A DNA stretch of 54,716 nucleotides from Candidatus Omnitrophota bacterium (GCA_003485765.1 DNHS01000035.1:11560-66275); one strand, 5' to 3'. Shown: positions 32,548 through 41,319, numbered from the stretch's first letter. The notes: generated from the letters alone by a model not told the origin. Numbers and translations: made by a program.

Positions 32548-34896
32548 ATGAAATACGGATATTTTGACGAGAAAAACAAAGAATACGTAATTACGCAGCC
32601 AGATACGCCTACCCCTTGGATAAATTATCTGGGTTTAGAGGAATATTGCGCAATTGTTTCTAATACTGGCGGCGGCTATAGTTTTAATAAAGATCCTCGC
32701 GATAAACGAATCTTGCGCTATCGTTATAATAACGTGCCTGTAGACCGGCCAGGCAGGTATATTTATATTCGCGATGAAGCGACAGGCGAATTTTGGTCCT
32801 GTTCCTGGCAGCCAGTAATAAAACCTCTTAGCAAATACAAGTATGAATGCCGTCATGGATTAGGTTATACCAGGATAAGCTCCGCATATGAAAATATAGA
32901 GAGCGAGGTTACCTATTTTGTTCCAGAAAAAGGGAGCCTGGAAATTTGGACCTTGGGCCTGAAAAATTTAAGTAAATCGCCAAGAAGTTTGACTATTTTT
33001 TCTTATGTTGAATTTTGCCTATGGCAGGCAATAGCTGATTCCAATGATTTTCAGTATACTTTAAATATTGCCAATTGCTTAAACGAGAACGGCATAATCT
33101 ATCATTTAACCAATTATTATCCAAAGGCAGGGTTATCATCTCTAGCTTATTTTGGCGTGAATTGTAAAACGCAAGGATTTGATTGTGATCGCGAGAAATT
33201 CATAGGCCCTTACCGCAGTGAATCTAACCCTCTTGCAGTAGAAAGAGGAGCTTCTTTTAATTCCAGGGCCTTAGGCGGAAATCCAATCGGTTCGCATTCA
33301 TTCCGAATAGAACTTGAACCAGGTAAATGCGGCAAGGATCTAATATTTGTTCTCGGAGTTGGGCAGACTAAACAAGAAGGCAAAAAGAATATCGCTAAAT
33401 TTAGTAACCCAGAAACGGCAGGGAAGGAGCTAGACAAGATCAAAACAAACTGGCGGGCTTATCTTGATAGTTTCTGTCTTATGAGCCCGTACAAAGATTT
33501 AAACACTATGATAAATACGTGGAATGCCTACCAGTGCCGCATAACCTTTAACTGGTCGCGTTCCGCTTCTTATTATGAGTCAGGCATTGGCCGAGGTATG
33601 GGTTTTCGCGATTCAAATCAAGATTGTTTGGGTGTTTTACATTGTATTCCAGATAAGGTAAAACAGAGGATTAAAGATTTAGCCGGCAATCAATTTAAAA
33701 ATGGCAGCGCTTTTCATCAGTATTTTCCTTTAACTAAAAAAGGAGACAAAAGCGGTTATTCTGATGACCATTTATGGTTGATTCTTTCCACTACAAGCTA
33801 TATTAAGGAAACCGGCGATGTGGATTTTTTAAGCGAGAAGACGCCTTTTGCCGATGGAGATACTGATACGCTTTACAATCATCTAACTAGAGCGATTGAT
33901 TATTCCTTTAAACATATAGGCCAGCATAATCTGCCGCTGATGGGCTATGCAGATTGGAATGACTGCCTTAATAATATGGGCCCAGGCGCAGAGAGCGTTT
34001 GGGTTGGGCAATTCTTATGTTTTGCTTGTAAAGAAATGGCTAAATTAGCAGAATTTATTAATAAGAAGGGGGATGTTTTAAAATTTGAGAATTTAGCTTC
34101 AACGATGGCAGATACGATTAACCGCGCTGCTTGGGATGGTAACTGGTATATCCGCGCCTTTAACACAAAAGGCAGGCCAGTTGGTTCATCCAAATGCCGC
34201 GAAGGCAAGATTTATCTTAATTCTCAGTCGTGGGCAGTATTGGCGGGGATTGCTTCTAGAGAGAGGTTGATTAGGTGCATGGATATGGCGGCAAAAAATC
34301 TCGATACTAAATATGGGATAATGCTTCTTAGTCCGCCCTACAAGACCTTTGATCCGCATGTTGGAGCAATCGGCACATTTGCTCCTGGATTAAAAGAGAA
34401 TGGCGGTATTTTCTGCCATGCCAATCCTTGGGCTGTCATTGCAGAGGTCATGTTAGGCAGGGCAGAGAAGGCATTAGATTATTATAAAAAGATAGCCCCT
34501 ACTACGCATAACGAAATTGCGGAAGTTCATGGTACCGAGCCCTATGTCTATTCTCAGTTTATCGCTGGCAGGGACAGCTCAGAGTTTGGGCGCGCAAAAA
34601 ATTCATGGCTGACTGGTTCAGCAACATGGAATTTTATCGCTGCTACGTGGTATATTCTCGGAATTCGGCCGGATTACCAGGGATTGCGGATTTCTCCCTG
34701 TATCTCTAAAGAGTGGGATAGTTTTAAGGTAAAACGGCTGTTTCGCGGAGCAGTATACAATATCGAGGTGACTAATCCTAATAAAGTGTCTAGAGGGATA
34801 AAGTCTATTAAAGTGGATGGAAAAGAGATAAAAGGTGATATTTTGCCGGTATTTAACCGAAAGAGCGCCCATGAGGTCAAGGTTGCGTTGGGATAA
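32548..34896 (+). CDS. GH94-type glycoside phosphorylase
   Basis: The protein has 782 residues, no signal peptide, and a length normal for cellobiose- or cellodextrin-phosphorylase relatives. The N-terminal beta-sandwich (MKYGYFDEKNKEYVITQPDT, PTPWINYLG, GGGYSF) is followed by the (alpha/alpha)6 barrel with GIGRGMGFRDSNQDCLG, NQFKNGSAFHQYFPLTKKGD and SGYSDDHLWLILST, which holds the catalytic Asp (406/407). It would phosphorolyse a beta-glucoside such as cellobiose or a glucomannan-derived unit into glucose-1-phosphate. Together with the GH130-type phosphorylase this suggests a glucose- and mannose-containing beta-glycan, for example glucomannan. The sugar specificity is inferred. Confidence 0.9.
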   Translation: MKYGYFDEKNKEYVITQPDTPTPWINYLGLEEYCAIVSNTGGGYSFNKDPRDKRILRYRYNNVPVDRPGRYIYIRDEATGEFWSCSWQPVIKPLSKYKYECRHGLGYTRISSAYENIESEVTYFVPEKGSLEIWTLGLKNLSKSPRSLTIFSYVEFCLWQAIADSNDFQYTLNIANCLNENGIIYHLTNYYPKAGLSSLAYFGVNCKTQGFDCDREKFIGPYRSESNPLAVERGASFNSRALGGNPIGSHSFRIELEPGKCGKDLIFVLGVGQTKQEGKKNIAKFSNPETAGKELDKIKTNWRAYLDSFCLMSPYKDLNTMINTWNAYQCRITFNWSRSASYYESGIGRGMGFRDSNQDCLGVLHCIPDKVKQRIKDLAGNQFKNGSAFHQYFPLTKKGDKSGYSDDHLWLILSTTSYIKETGDVDFLSEKTPFADGDTDTLYNHLTRAIDYSFKHIGQHNLPLMGYADWNDCLNNMGPGAESVWVGQFLCFACKEMAKLAEFINKKGDVLKFENLASTMADTINRAAWDGNWYIRAFNTKGRPVGSSKCREGKIYLNSQSWAVLAGIASRERLIRCMDMAAKNLDTKYGIMLLSPPYKTFDPHVGAIGTFAPGLKENGGIFCHANPWAVIAEVMLGRAEKALDYYKKIAPTTHNEIAEVHGTEPYVYSQFIAGRDSSEFGRAKNSWLTGSATWNFIAATWYILGIRPDYQGLRISPCISKEWDSFKVKRLFRGAVYNIEVTNPNKVSRGIKSIKVDGKEIKGDILPVFNRKSAHEVKVALG

Positions 34897-34925
34897 GAAA
34901 ACAGCATATAAAAGGAGGATGAAAG

Positions 34926-36041
34926 ATGTCAGGTAAGCCATTTGTTTCTATCATTAACCCGATTCGCAATGCAGGAAGGACAATAGAAAAATGCCTTCAA
35001 TCATTAATAGAGCTGGATTATCCAAGAGAGAGCCTGGAATTTATCTTTGCCGATGGAGACAGCACTGATTCTACTGTTAAGATAATCGAGGATTGGAAGA
35101 AAAGATATCCTCAGGTAGTAATAGTTTCTGTGCCTAACTGTAAGTCCCCAGGACAGGCCAGGAACGCTGCTTTAAAGATAGCTCGAGGAGATTATATTTT
35201 ATTTACAGATGGCGATTGCATTGTGCGCAAAGACTGGGTTGATAAAATATTAGAGGCATTTTCAAAGGACAAAAAGATTGGCATGGTTGGAGGAGAAATC
35301 TTTACGCACCGCACAGACAAGAACAATGATGTAGAGGCGTATTGCGAAGAAACAGGGTTTTTATCTGTCAGCGGCCGCTGCCGTATAAAGGCCGCAGGAT
35401 ATTACCCGAATATAGAAAAAGGACTGCCTCATGAAGTAAATGGCAATATTGATTCCCCATTTTTTGCTACTGCAAACTCCGCAGTAAGTAAAATTGCAGC
35501 TGACGCTGTTGGGCGCGAGTTCTGGCACGAGATAACCAATGAGGATGTCGACTTTTCTATCAGAATTAATAAGAAAGGATTTCGGCTTTTCTATCAGCCA
35601 AGCGCAATCGTCGATCATATGCACAGAGTGAGTCTAAAAGATTACTGTAATCAGTTATTTGGCTATGGCTTTGGCCACCCTTTGCCGGTAAGAGAACACA
35701 CCAAGAATGTTTTTGAAATCTGTCTGCAATATTTTGGCTATATCTATATGCCTATACCGTTTTTTATTAGAGGCGTGCTTTATATTGGGGATTTTCATTT
35801 GATGCATTTTTTTGGCGTCCTCTTTTTAGTTCAACTTGTTTTAGGCTTACCCGCTAATATATCAGGCTTACTTTTCCTATTTTTTACATTTTTGTATTTC
35901 AAGCCGGTATTTAAGCTTAATCCAAAGACTAAATTTCTGACTTGGGCTAAGATAAGGTATGTCTCTAATTGGGCATTGATGCGCGGTGGATTCAAGGGAA
36001 TGAAAACGTGGGGCGTTTTTTATATTGAGTCGAGTTGGTAA
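34926..36041 (+). CDS. Family 2 glycosyltransferase with C-terminal membrane segments
   Basis: The protein has 371 residues. The GT-A fold starts FVSIINPIRNAGRTIEKCLQ, with FADGDSTDST, PGQARNAAL, and the metal-binding DGD (95-97) in LFTDGDCIVRKDW. Hydrophobic segments near about 265-325 anchor it to the membrane. An aaaggagg site precedes the ATG. A synthase-type enzyme inside a degradation locus is unexpected; it may make the exopolysaccharide that the GH113-type enzymes trim, in keeping with the c-di-GMP link nearby. The substrate is unknown. Confidence 0.88.
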   Translation: MSGKPFVSIINPIRNAGRTIEKCLQSLIELDYPRESLEFIFADGDSTDSTVKIIEDWKKRYPQVVIVSVPNCKSPGQARNAALKIARGDYILFTDGDCIVRKDWVDKILEAFSKDKKIGMVGGEIFTHRTDKNNDVEAYCEETGFLSVSGRCRIKAAGYYPNIEKGLPHEVNGNIDSPFFATANSAVSKIAADAVGREFWHEITNEDVDFSIRINKKGFRLFYQPSAIVDHMHRVSLKDYCNQLFGYGFGHPLPVREHTKNVFEICLQYFGYIYMPIPFFIRGVLYIGDFHLMHFFGVLFLVQLVLGLPANISGLLFLFFTFLYFKPVFKLNPKTKFLTWAKIRYVSNWALMRGGFKGMKTWGVFYIESSW

Positions 36042-36049
36042 GGATGAAT

Positions 36050-37285
36050 ATGTTAAGAACTAACATAACGTTGTGTACATTAGCAGCTGTAATGTTTTTT
36101 AGTTTATTTGGCTGCGGACAGAAAGAGTCAAAAGAAAGGCCTCGGAAATTACTAATGTGGCTGATTGGCTCAGAGAGCCAGGCGAAGGTAGTCCAGAGTA
36201 TCGGCGCCGAGTTTTTTAAAGATAAAGGCGTTGCATTTAGATGCGAGGCAATTTCATGGGGAGATACACATACTAAATATTTGACCTCTATTGCTGGAGA
36301 TGTTGTGCCGGATATTGGCACAATGGGCCTTACTTGGGGAACAGAGTTTGGTAATTTAGGAGCAATGGTTGATCTATCTAAGCAATTTCCATCGGATTTA
36401 AAAAGCATTAAAGAAATGACGTTTCCAGGCCTTAGCGAATCTATTGACTATGGAGGGAAAGTTTATGGGATCCCTTTTGATATGAGCCTGCAGATTATGT
36501 TCTATAGGAATGACATTATTCCCAGGCCTCCGGCAACTTGGAAAAAAATGGTAGATTTATTAAGGACTTTAAAGACTCAAGAAAAAGGCATGATTTTTGA
36601 TTGGGGTTCAATGAGCTGGATTGGCTATGCTCCATATCTATGGCAGGCTGGCGGAGACTTTTATAATAATGAGGGCACAAAACCAGCCTTGGATTCTGAA
36701 GAGGCAGTTGAGGCATTGGAATTCTTTGCAAGCCTTTATACTGGTTTAGGAGTCCCCAAGACCAGCATTCCATTGGAACAAGGGATGCGTACTGGAGATT
36801 TTCCTCTGGCAATTTCTGGAAGCTGGAAGATTGACAGCTTGAGGGTGAGCGCCCCAGAGATAATGGGGAAGTGGTCAATTGCGTTATTACCAGCCGGGCC
36901 AACTGGCAAGCAAACAGCTTTTGTTGGCGGAAGAACAATTGGGATTTTTAATAAGTCGAAGAATATAGACATAGCCTGGGAGTTTATCAAGTTTTTATTT
37001 ACGCCAGATATTCAGGTAAGGCTGTATGAGGCAGCCCGTGAAGCGCAAGATTCTTATCTTCCTTCTAACATGTTTGCATGGGATATACTGCCAATGGAGC
37101 CAGAGTTTAAGAAGATATTGAAGCTTCAGGCGCAAGATGCCAAAGGACCGCCTTCGGTCCTTGGTTGGGATGAAAATACCCGTTTTATAGAAAATGCGAT
37201 TCAAAAAGTAATTCTGCAAGGCTTAGATGCAAAGCAGGCGCTTAGTAAAGCTGTTATGGAAATAGAGGCGTATGCTAAGAGGTAA
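36050..37285 (+). CDS. ABC sugar-binding lipoprotein
   Basis: I choose ATG 36050 because an aagga sequence overlapping the previous stop precedes it; in-frame TTG 36035 and ATG 36044 are alternatives. The 411-residue product has a lipoprotein signal with lipobox LFGC (Cys22). The family 1 solute-binding pattern is present: LLMWLIGSESQAKVVQSIG, VPDIGTMGLTWGTEF, KVYGIPFDMSLQIMFYRND, FPLAISGSWKID, FVGGRTIGIF, IAWEFIKFLFTPDIQ. It presumably captures oligosaccharides for the MalF/MalG-type permeases 8-9 kb upstream. It is the last gene of the main locus. Confidence 0.9.
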   Translation: MLRTNITLCTLAAVMFFSLFGCGQKESKERPRKLLMWLIGSESQAKVVQSIGAEFFKDKGVAFRCEAISWGDTHTKYLTSIAGDVVPDIGTMGLTWGTEFGNLGAMVDLSKQFPSDLKSIKEMTFPGLSESIDYGGKVYGIPFDMSLQIMFYRNDIIPRPPATWKKMVDLLRTLKTQEKGMIFDWGSMSWIGYAPYLWQAGGDFYNNEGTKPALDSEEAVEALEFFASLYTGLGVPKTSIPLEQGMRTGDFPLAISGSWKIDSLRVSAPEIMGKWSIALLPAGPTGKQTAFVGGRTIGIFNKSKNIDIAWEFIKFLFTPDIQVRLYEAAREAQDSYLPSNMFAWDILPMEPEFKKILKLQAQDAKGPPSVLGWDENTRFIENAIQKVILQGLDAKQALSKAVMEIEAYAKR

Positions 37286-37525
37286 TTATTTTTTTAAGTG
37301 TGCCAGAGATAGGGACTGGAAGACACATCATATACCCCTATAGTCTGAAAATCCATCTTTTTCCTCAAAAGCCATCGTAAATTCAAAGGTGGAATCGTAA
37401 GCTTTTTAAACCCCCTACAATTACTGCCTCTACTTCTAACTACTTATAATAAAATCTCAAAATTTTTGAAAGAAACCAGACTCCAGATGTGTCTATTATA
37501 GTGCAGGGCAGTGGTTTAATAGACA

Positions 37526-37554
37526 TTGACAATACACTAAAAATAGTGTATTAT
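37526..37554 (+). promoter_or_regulatory. Promoter with operator-like palindrome of the HigBA-like pair
   Basis: TTGACA (37526-37531), a 17-bp spacer and TATTAT (37549-37554). The spacer holds a perfect inverted repeat atacact (37532-37538) / agtgtat (37545-37551), placed so that a bound antitoxin would block RNA polymerase. Confidence 0.7.
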
Positions 37555-37569
37555 AGAAAGGAGGAGGAT

Positions 37570-37908
37570 ATGTATGAGGTAGAGTTCTACAGGGATCGCA
37601 GAGCCAAGTGTCAGGTTGTAGAGTTTATTAGCAGGTTGAACGTTAAAGAAAGGGCAAAGGTTGCAAAGTGGATAGAGATGCTGGAAATGCACGGTCCAGA
37701 TTTACCAAGGCCATACGCAGATATTATAAAAGGCAAGATAAGGGAGTTAAGAATAGGGTTTGGGACGAATGAATACAGGTTTTTGTACTTCTTCTGTGGC
37801 AAAAGAATAATAATAACACATGGGCTTATTAAGAAAACAGATAAAGTGGCTGTTGAAGACATTGAAATGGCAGATAGGATAATGGAAGACTTTATGGGGA
37901 GGGTTTAG
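37570..37908 (+). CDS. RelE/HigB-like toxin (phage Gp49-like)
   Basis: Start ATG 37570 follows gaggagg by two bases. The 112-residue product has the RelE-superfamily fold: YEVEFYRDRRAKCQVVEFIS, LNVKERAKVAKWIEML, IKGKIRELRIGFGTNEYRFL and a basic GKRIIITHGLIKKTDK. Such toxins cleave mRNA on the ribosome. The antitoxin gene begins three bases after its stop, so toxin precedes antitoxin as in HigBA. The pair lies between the carbohydrate locus and its riboswitch-controlled outlier gene. Confidence 0.88.
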   Translation: MYEVEFYRDRRAKCQVVEFISRLNVKERAKVAKWIEMLEMHGPDLPRPYADIIKGKIRELRIGFGTNEYRFLYFFCGKRIIITHGLIKKTDKVAVEDIEMADRIMEDFMGRV

Positions 37909-37910
37909 AT

Positions 37911-38195
37911 ATGAAAAATACAGTAAAATTCAAAGATTATCTGAAAAAGGAATTGAAGAATAAAGAATTCAAAAAGGCTTTTAACGAAGAAGAAGTGTAT
38001 GCCTCTTTAGCTATACAGACAGCTAAGATCAGGCAGGAGAATGGCATTACCCAGGAAGAGCTTGCCAAAAGGCTTCATACTACTCAGCAGACTGTATCAA
38101 GGCTGGAGAATATCCATAATAAAAGTTATTCTCTTAAGACATTGATAAAGTTGGCGCAAGCGCTGGATAAAGGACTTAAAGTAGAGTTTATTTGA
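37911..38195 (+). CDS. HigA-like XRE-family antitoxin
   Basis: The protein has 94 residues. The HTH_3/XRE motif is at about 37-90 (QTAKIRQENGITQEELAKRL, HTTQQTVSRLENIHN, LKTLIKLAQALDKGLKVEFI). It would neutralise the upstream RelE/HigB-like toxin and bind the palindrome in the promoter at 37526. A separate N-terminal stretch (KDYLKKELKNKEFKKAFNEE) probably contacts the toxin. Confidence 0.9.
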   Translation: MKNTVKFKDYLKKELKNKEFKKAFNEEEVYASLAIQTAKIRQENGITQEELAKRLHTTQQTVSRLENIHNKSYSLKTLIKLAQALDKGLKVEFI

Positions 38196-38229
38196 ACTTA
38201 CAAGGATATGGTATTTTTTTTGCAAAAGG

Positions 38230-38258
38230 TTGACAAGAAAACGTTTCCGTGGTATACT
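38230..38258 (+). promoter_or_regulatory. Promoter of the riboswitch-controlled hydrolase gene
   Basis: TTGACA (38230-38235), a 17-bp spacer and TATACT (38253-38258), just upstream of the c-di-GMP riboswitch. Confidence 0.75.
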
Positions 38259-38304
38259 TTTGCATAGAAAGATAGTTCTTTGAAACCATGTAGTTTAGCT
38301 GATC

Positions 38305-38395
38305 AATCGAAAAGGCAAACCATCTGAAAAGATGGGACGCAAAGCTAACAGACCTATGGTTTAATTAACCACAAGGTGGCTGGGCTCCCGAAATT
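38305..38395 (+). promoter_or_regulatory. Cyclic di-GMP-I riboswitch (GEMM-I)
   Basis: Core GEMM-I elements are in order: aaaggcaaacc, a short hairpin (atc-tgaaaa-gat), gggacgcaaagct, gacctatgg, and the closing helix ccacaaggtggctgggctcccg with its tetraloop-receptor-type turn. The element sits between a strong promoter and an intrinsic terminator directly upstream of a GH113-type gene. It should therefore sense c-di-GMP and switch transcription. Whether the ligand turns expression on or off is not decided by eye. Confidence 0.88.
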
Positions 38396-38429
38396 GATGT
38401 TATAGTTGCAGGATTTTTAGTAAAGAGAA

Positions 38430-38457
38430 GCCAACCTTGTAGGTTGGCATTTTTTTT
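38430..38457 (+). terminator. Intrinsic terminator in the riboswitch expression platform
   Basis: The stem gccaacct (38430-38437) pairs with aggttggc (38441-38448) around loop tgt and is followed by a run of eight T residues. The start codon at 38470 is 13 bases after it. Confidence 0.88.
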
Positions 38458-38469
38458 GCCATATTTTTT

Positions 38470-39540
38470 ATGAAAAAGGCAATCTCATTCTCGATACTAA
38501 CAATCATGGTTTTATCCTGCATAGAAATATTTACCCCTGCATATGCGCAAGAAGAACTATCTTTTCAAAAAGGTATTTGCTACGCAACATGGCAAAAAGA
38601 GCGTTACTTGTCTACGTATTCAGATAAATCCTTAGAGATGTTAGCTCAAACTGGCGCTGAATGGGTGGAGATTGTAACCACATATTACCAGCAGAAATTT
38701 AACTCTCTAAAGATATTTCCTACAGATAATACGCCGAGCGATAAAAGCATAATCCATGTAATTAATAAAGCGCATCAGCTTGGCTTAAAGGTAATGCTTA
38801 AACCGCATGTTGATTTGATTGATAATTCAGATGGCTTATGGAGAGGCGATATTGGTTTTCAGGATGAAGCAGATTGGCAGGCATGGTTTTCTCAATACCG
38901 TAATTTTATCTTACATTATGCTAACTTAGCAGAAAGAACTAATGTAGAATTATTTTGTATTGGCACAGAGCTTTGCTTTGCTTCTATGCAGGCTGAATTT
39001 TGGCAGGAAGACATTATCCCGCGGATAAGAAACGCTTATTCAGGAAAACTGATTTATGCGGCAAACTGGAATGAATATAAAAAGATTAGTTTTTGGGATG
39101 ATATTGATTATATAGGAATAGACGCTTACTTCCCTCTCGCTAACAAGAAAAATCCTGAATATGAAGAGATAAAGGCTGGCTGGAGAAAATGGGCAAGTGA
39201 GATAACTGATTGGCATAGAGGGATAAATAAACCAATCATACTTACTGAGATAGGTTATAGGAGTTCTGAGTTTTCTGCGGCAAAACCATGGGAATATAAT
39301 TCAGATGCTAATATTGACTTAGAGGTTCAGGCTGCTTGTTATATCGCAGCTTTAGATGTATTTTACAATCAATCCTGGTGCGGCGGTATGTATTGGTGGT
39401 ATTGGAAAACTTCTCCTTATTCAGGGGGATTGAATAATAGAGATTTCACTCCTCAGGGTAAACCGGCAGAGATAGTTCTTAATTATTGGTATACAGGAAA
39501 TATTTCTTCGCTTACTCATGCAGAGGCAAAGATAATATAA
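38470..39540 (+). CDS. Secreted GH113-type hydrolase under c-di-GMP riboswitch control
   Basis: The protein has 356 residues. The signal peptide is about 1-26 (cleavage near AYA-QE). The GH113-type barrel begins ELSFQKGICYATWQKERYLS and keeps VMLKPHVDLI, FCIGTELCFAS (candidate acid/base Glu167), YAANWNEYKKISFWDDIDYI, GIDAYFPLANKK, IILTEIGYRSS (candidate nucleophile Glu260) and GGMYWWYWKTS. It is the only fully secreted, anchor-free member of the three GH113-type proteins. The riboswitch links it to the motile/sessile switch, so its substrate could be a biofilm matrix glycan rather than food. The start codon has no clear Shine-Dalgarno; the T-tract lies just before it. Confidence 0.88.
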   Translation: MKKAISFSILTIMVLSCIEIFTPAYAQEELSFQKGICYATWQKERYLSTYSDKSLEMLAQTGAEWVEIVTTYYQQKFNSLKIFPTDNTPSDKSIIHVINKAHQLGLKVMLKPHVDLIDNSDGLWRGDIGFQDEADWQAWFSQYRNFILHYANLAERTNVELFCIGTELCFASMQAEFWQEDIIPRIRNAYSGKLIYAANWNEYKKISFWDDIDYIGIDAYFPLANKKNPEYEEIKAGWRKWASEITDWHRGINKPIILTEIGYRSSEFSAAKPWEYNSDANIDLEVQAACYIAALDVFYNQSWCGGMYWWYWKTSPYSGGLNNRDFTPQGKPAEIVLNYWYTGNISSLTHAEAKII

Positions 39541-39542
39541 GG

Positions 39543-40445
39543 CTAAAACCAGCCATAAATGGCAGAATAGAATTCTTCAGCAGCAGTGGTGTTTTTCCCA
39601 AACAAAGTTATTCCATAGCCGAATTTTAGATTCAGGAGCCCAATCCGGAATACAGGGCCTATAGTAAATTTGGCCCAATCTTCAGCAACTTTTCCAGCCT
39701 CGCCTAAACCTTCTTGCCCGTCAAGGCTTAATTCTAATAGGATATTATCAGAGATGTTATACGCAAATTGCGCAAAATAAGGTATTTCATTAGTTGGCTC
39801 TTCATAGCGTTCGCGGAAGCCAAATTCGAGTTTTGTGTATCCATGCAATTTTGGCCATGACTGCGCAGTCATTAGCTTTATTTCAGCATCGATTTGATGC
39901 GTTCCTATAGAAGGAGTTTCGTGTTCGTCGAAACCAAAGGGGAGTTTTACTTTGAGTTGAAGATATGCCAGGTATGGCTTTTCAAATAAGAGATATTTTA
40001 AACCTGGCCTGGCGTAAACAAATCCGCTCGTAGCGCTTTTTTTATAGTCATCCTCCCAATAAGCGTCTTTAAAATTGAAGCTGACCATAAGGGTGTGTTT
40101 ATCAGTAAGTCCATGCTCTAACTTAAGTTCTGTTTCTTTTTCATGGCCCTTTCCACCGTAACCCCATCTATGCTTGTTGCCATTACTGTCAAACTGTCTG
40201 TTATGCCAGTAATATTTTGAGTAAATCTCAGCATAGGACTCGCCTTTTTTTAGGAACCAAACGCCTTGCCTTAATCCCCATGCGCCTCTTTCCGAGAGTT
40301 CATTTTTCAGTACATTTTTTATAGCGCTTTTCTGTAAAAATTCTGAATCTTCATCAATTTCAGCAAATAGCCTAGGGATGAAAGTAAAACTTAATAGTGT
40401 GATTAATAAAAGAATTTTAAATTTTCTCATAATTGTTATAATCAT
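39543..40445 (-). CDS. Outer-membrane beta-barrel-like protein
   Basis: The protein has 300 residues on the minus strand. A second ATG five codons in (40428-40430) gives a more usual signal peptide, MRKFKILLLITLLSFTFIPR, with cleavage near LFA. The mature chain alternates strands (GESYAEIYSKYYWHNRQFDS, TELKLEHGLTDKHTLMVSFN, PYLAYLQLKVKLPFGFDEHE, GYTKLEFGFRERYEEP) and ends YGWF with a terminal aromatic, like barrels handled by the BAM complex. It is convergent with the riboswitch-controlled GH113-type gene (two-base gap). A porin or glycan-export barrel role is possible. Confidence 0.7.
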   Translation of the reverse strand: MIITIMRKFKILLLITLLSFTFIPRLFAEIDEDSEFLQKSAIKNVLKNELSERGAWGLRQGVWFLKKGESYAEIYSKYYWHNRQFDSNGNKHRWGYGGKGHEKETELKLEHGLTDKHTLMVSFNFKDAYWEDDYKKSATSGFVYARPGLKYLLFEKPYLAYLQLKVKLPFGFDEHETPSIGTHQIDAEIKLMTAQSWPKLHGYTKLEFGFRERYEEPTNEIPYFAQFAYNISDNILLELSLDGQEGLGEAGKVAEDWAKFTIGPVFRIGLLNLKFGYGITLFGKNTTAAEEFYSAIYGWF

Positions 40446-40606
40446 AATAATAGCATAATTTTTTTAAAAGTCAAATTTATTAAACTTTTTAATTACATAT
40501 TAAGCGATTTTTGCATTAAAATAAATAAATACTTAAAAAAACCCTTGCAAAATACAATATGTTGTGGTATATTTAATTCCAATAGCTAATGAAGGAGGGG
40601 GTAAAG

Positions 40607-40942
40607 ATGAGAGCGAGTGATTTTATAGAGAAGAGAAAGTTTGAAAGATTAAACATGTCTCTCCCTATAACGCTAAAACATGTTTCAGACGATGGAAAAG
40701 AAAAGCTTATGGACGGCGTTACCAGCGATGTAAGTTATAACGGGGCGTTTGTAACAGACGCGGCTTCTAAGAATCTAAAGCCCAATGATAACTTACACGT
40801 ATCTCTTGTTATTCCCAGAGATAATACAAGAGATTTTCCGTTCTCCCGCCTTACAGGAAAGGCAAGGATAGCAAGAATCGAAGAAGCTGGGATTGCGCTT
40901 GAATTTGGCGAGCGTATGTCGCGGCTTTTTGTTGCTAATTAA
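40607..40942 (+). CDS. PilZ-domain c-di-GMP-binding protein
   Basis: Start ATG 40607 is preferred because gaaggaggggg lies six bases upstream. The 111-residue product has the PilZ c-di-GMP motifs: RKFER (RxxxR, about residues 10-14 of EKRKFERLN) and DVSYNGAFV (D/NxSxxG). The remainder forms the beta-barrel (LHVSLVIPRDNT, GKARIARIEEAGIALEF). It is a single-domain adaptor of the type that transmits c-di-GMP signals to motility or exopolysaccharide machinery. It lies 1.1 kb from a gene under a c-di-GMP riboswitch. Confidence 0.85.
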   Translation: MRASDFIEKRKFERLNMSLPITLKHVSDDGKEKLMDGVTSDVSYNGAFVTDAASKNLKPNDNLHVSLVIPRDNTRDFPFSRLTGKARIARIEEAGIALEFGERMSRLFVAN

Positions 40943-41058
40943 GGTTTTCTCCTATCAGTACATAAGCCTAAAACCACAAGGTATTCATTTTCTTCTTATT
41001 CCCGAGCTTGCCCAAAAATTCCATTGTATTTTCCTGTTCTGTACGCTAAAATAACATT

Positions 41059-41319
41059 ATGAAAAGCTGTGCTTTACCAAAAGAATTTAAAGGATATTTC
41101 TGGGATTGTGATTTTAAAGCGCTGAGATCTGATGAATACCGCGAATTTATCCTTGGCCGCCTGCTGAAACTTGGCGGGATAAAAGCTATTATCTGGGTAT
41201 ACAGGCATTTTTCCAGGAAAGACATATATGGTTATTTAAAGGAAAGAGGCCGAAAGGATCTTGATGCCAGAAGCTATTTGTTCTGGTCTAAAGTATTAAA
41301 CTACAGAGAGTTATGGTAA
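41059..41319 (+). CDS. Small protein upstream of an AbiEii-type gene (probable antitoxin)
   Basis: The protein has 86 residues, soluble, with MKSCALPKEFKGYFWDCDFK, SDEYREFILGRLLKLGG and the IYGYLKERGRKDLDARSYLF segment. Its last bases overlap the start of the nucleotidyltransferase gene (seven-base overlap), so the two are coupled. Short proteins of this form often precede AbiEii-like toxins and are presumed antitoxins. No DNA-binding motif is obvious. Confidence 0.65.
   Translation: MKSCALPKEFKGYFWDCDFKALRSDEYREFILGRLLKLGGIKAIIWVYRHFSRKDIYGYLKERGRKDLDARSYLFWSKVLNYRELW

Noticed and set aside
36516..36938. Long open frame antisense to the solute-binding lipoprotein gene
   Set aside because: It is the opposite strand of a well-supported family protein and has no ribosome site or recognisable domain.
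39541..39556. ggct-aaaac-cagcc as terminator between convergent genes
   Set aside because: Only a four-bp stem with no T-tract; too weak to report as a terminator.
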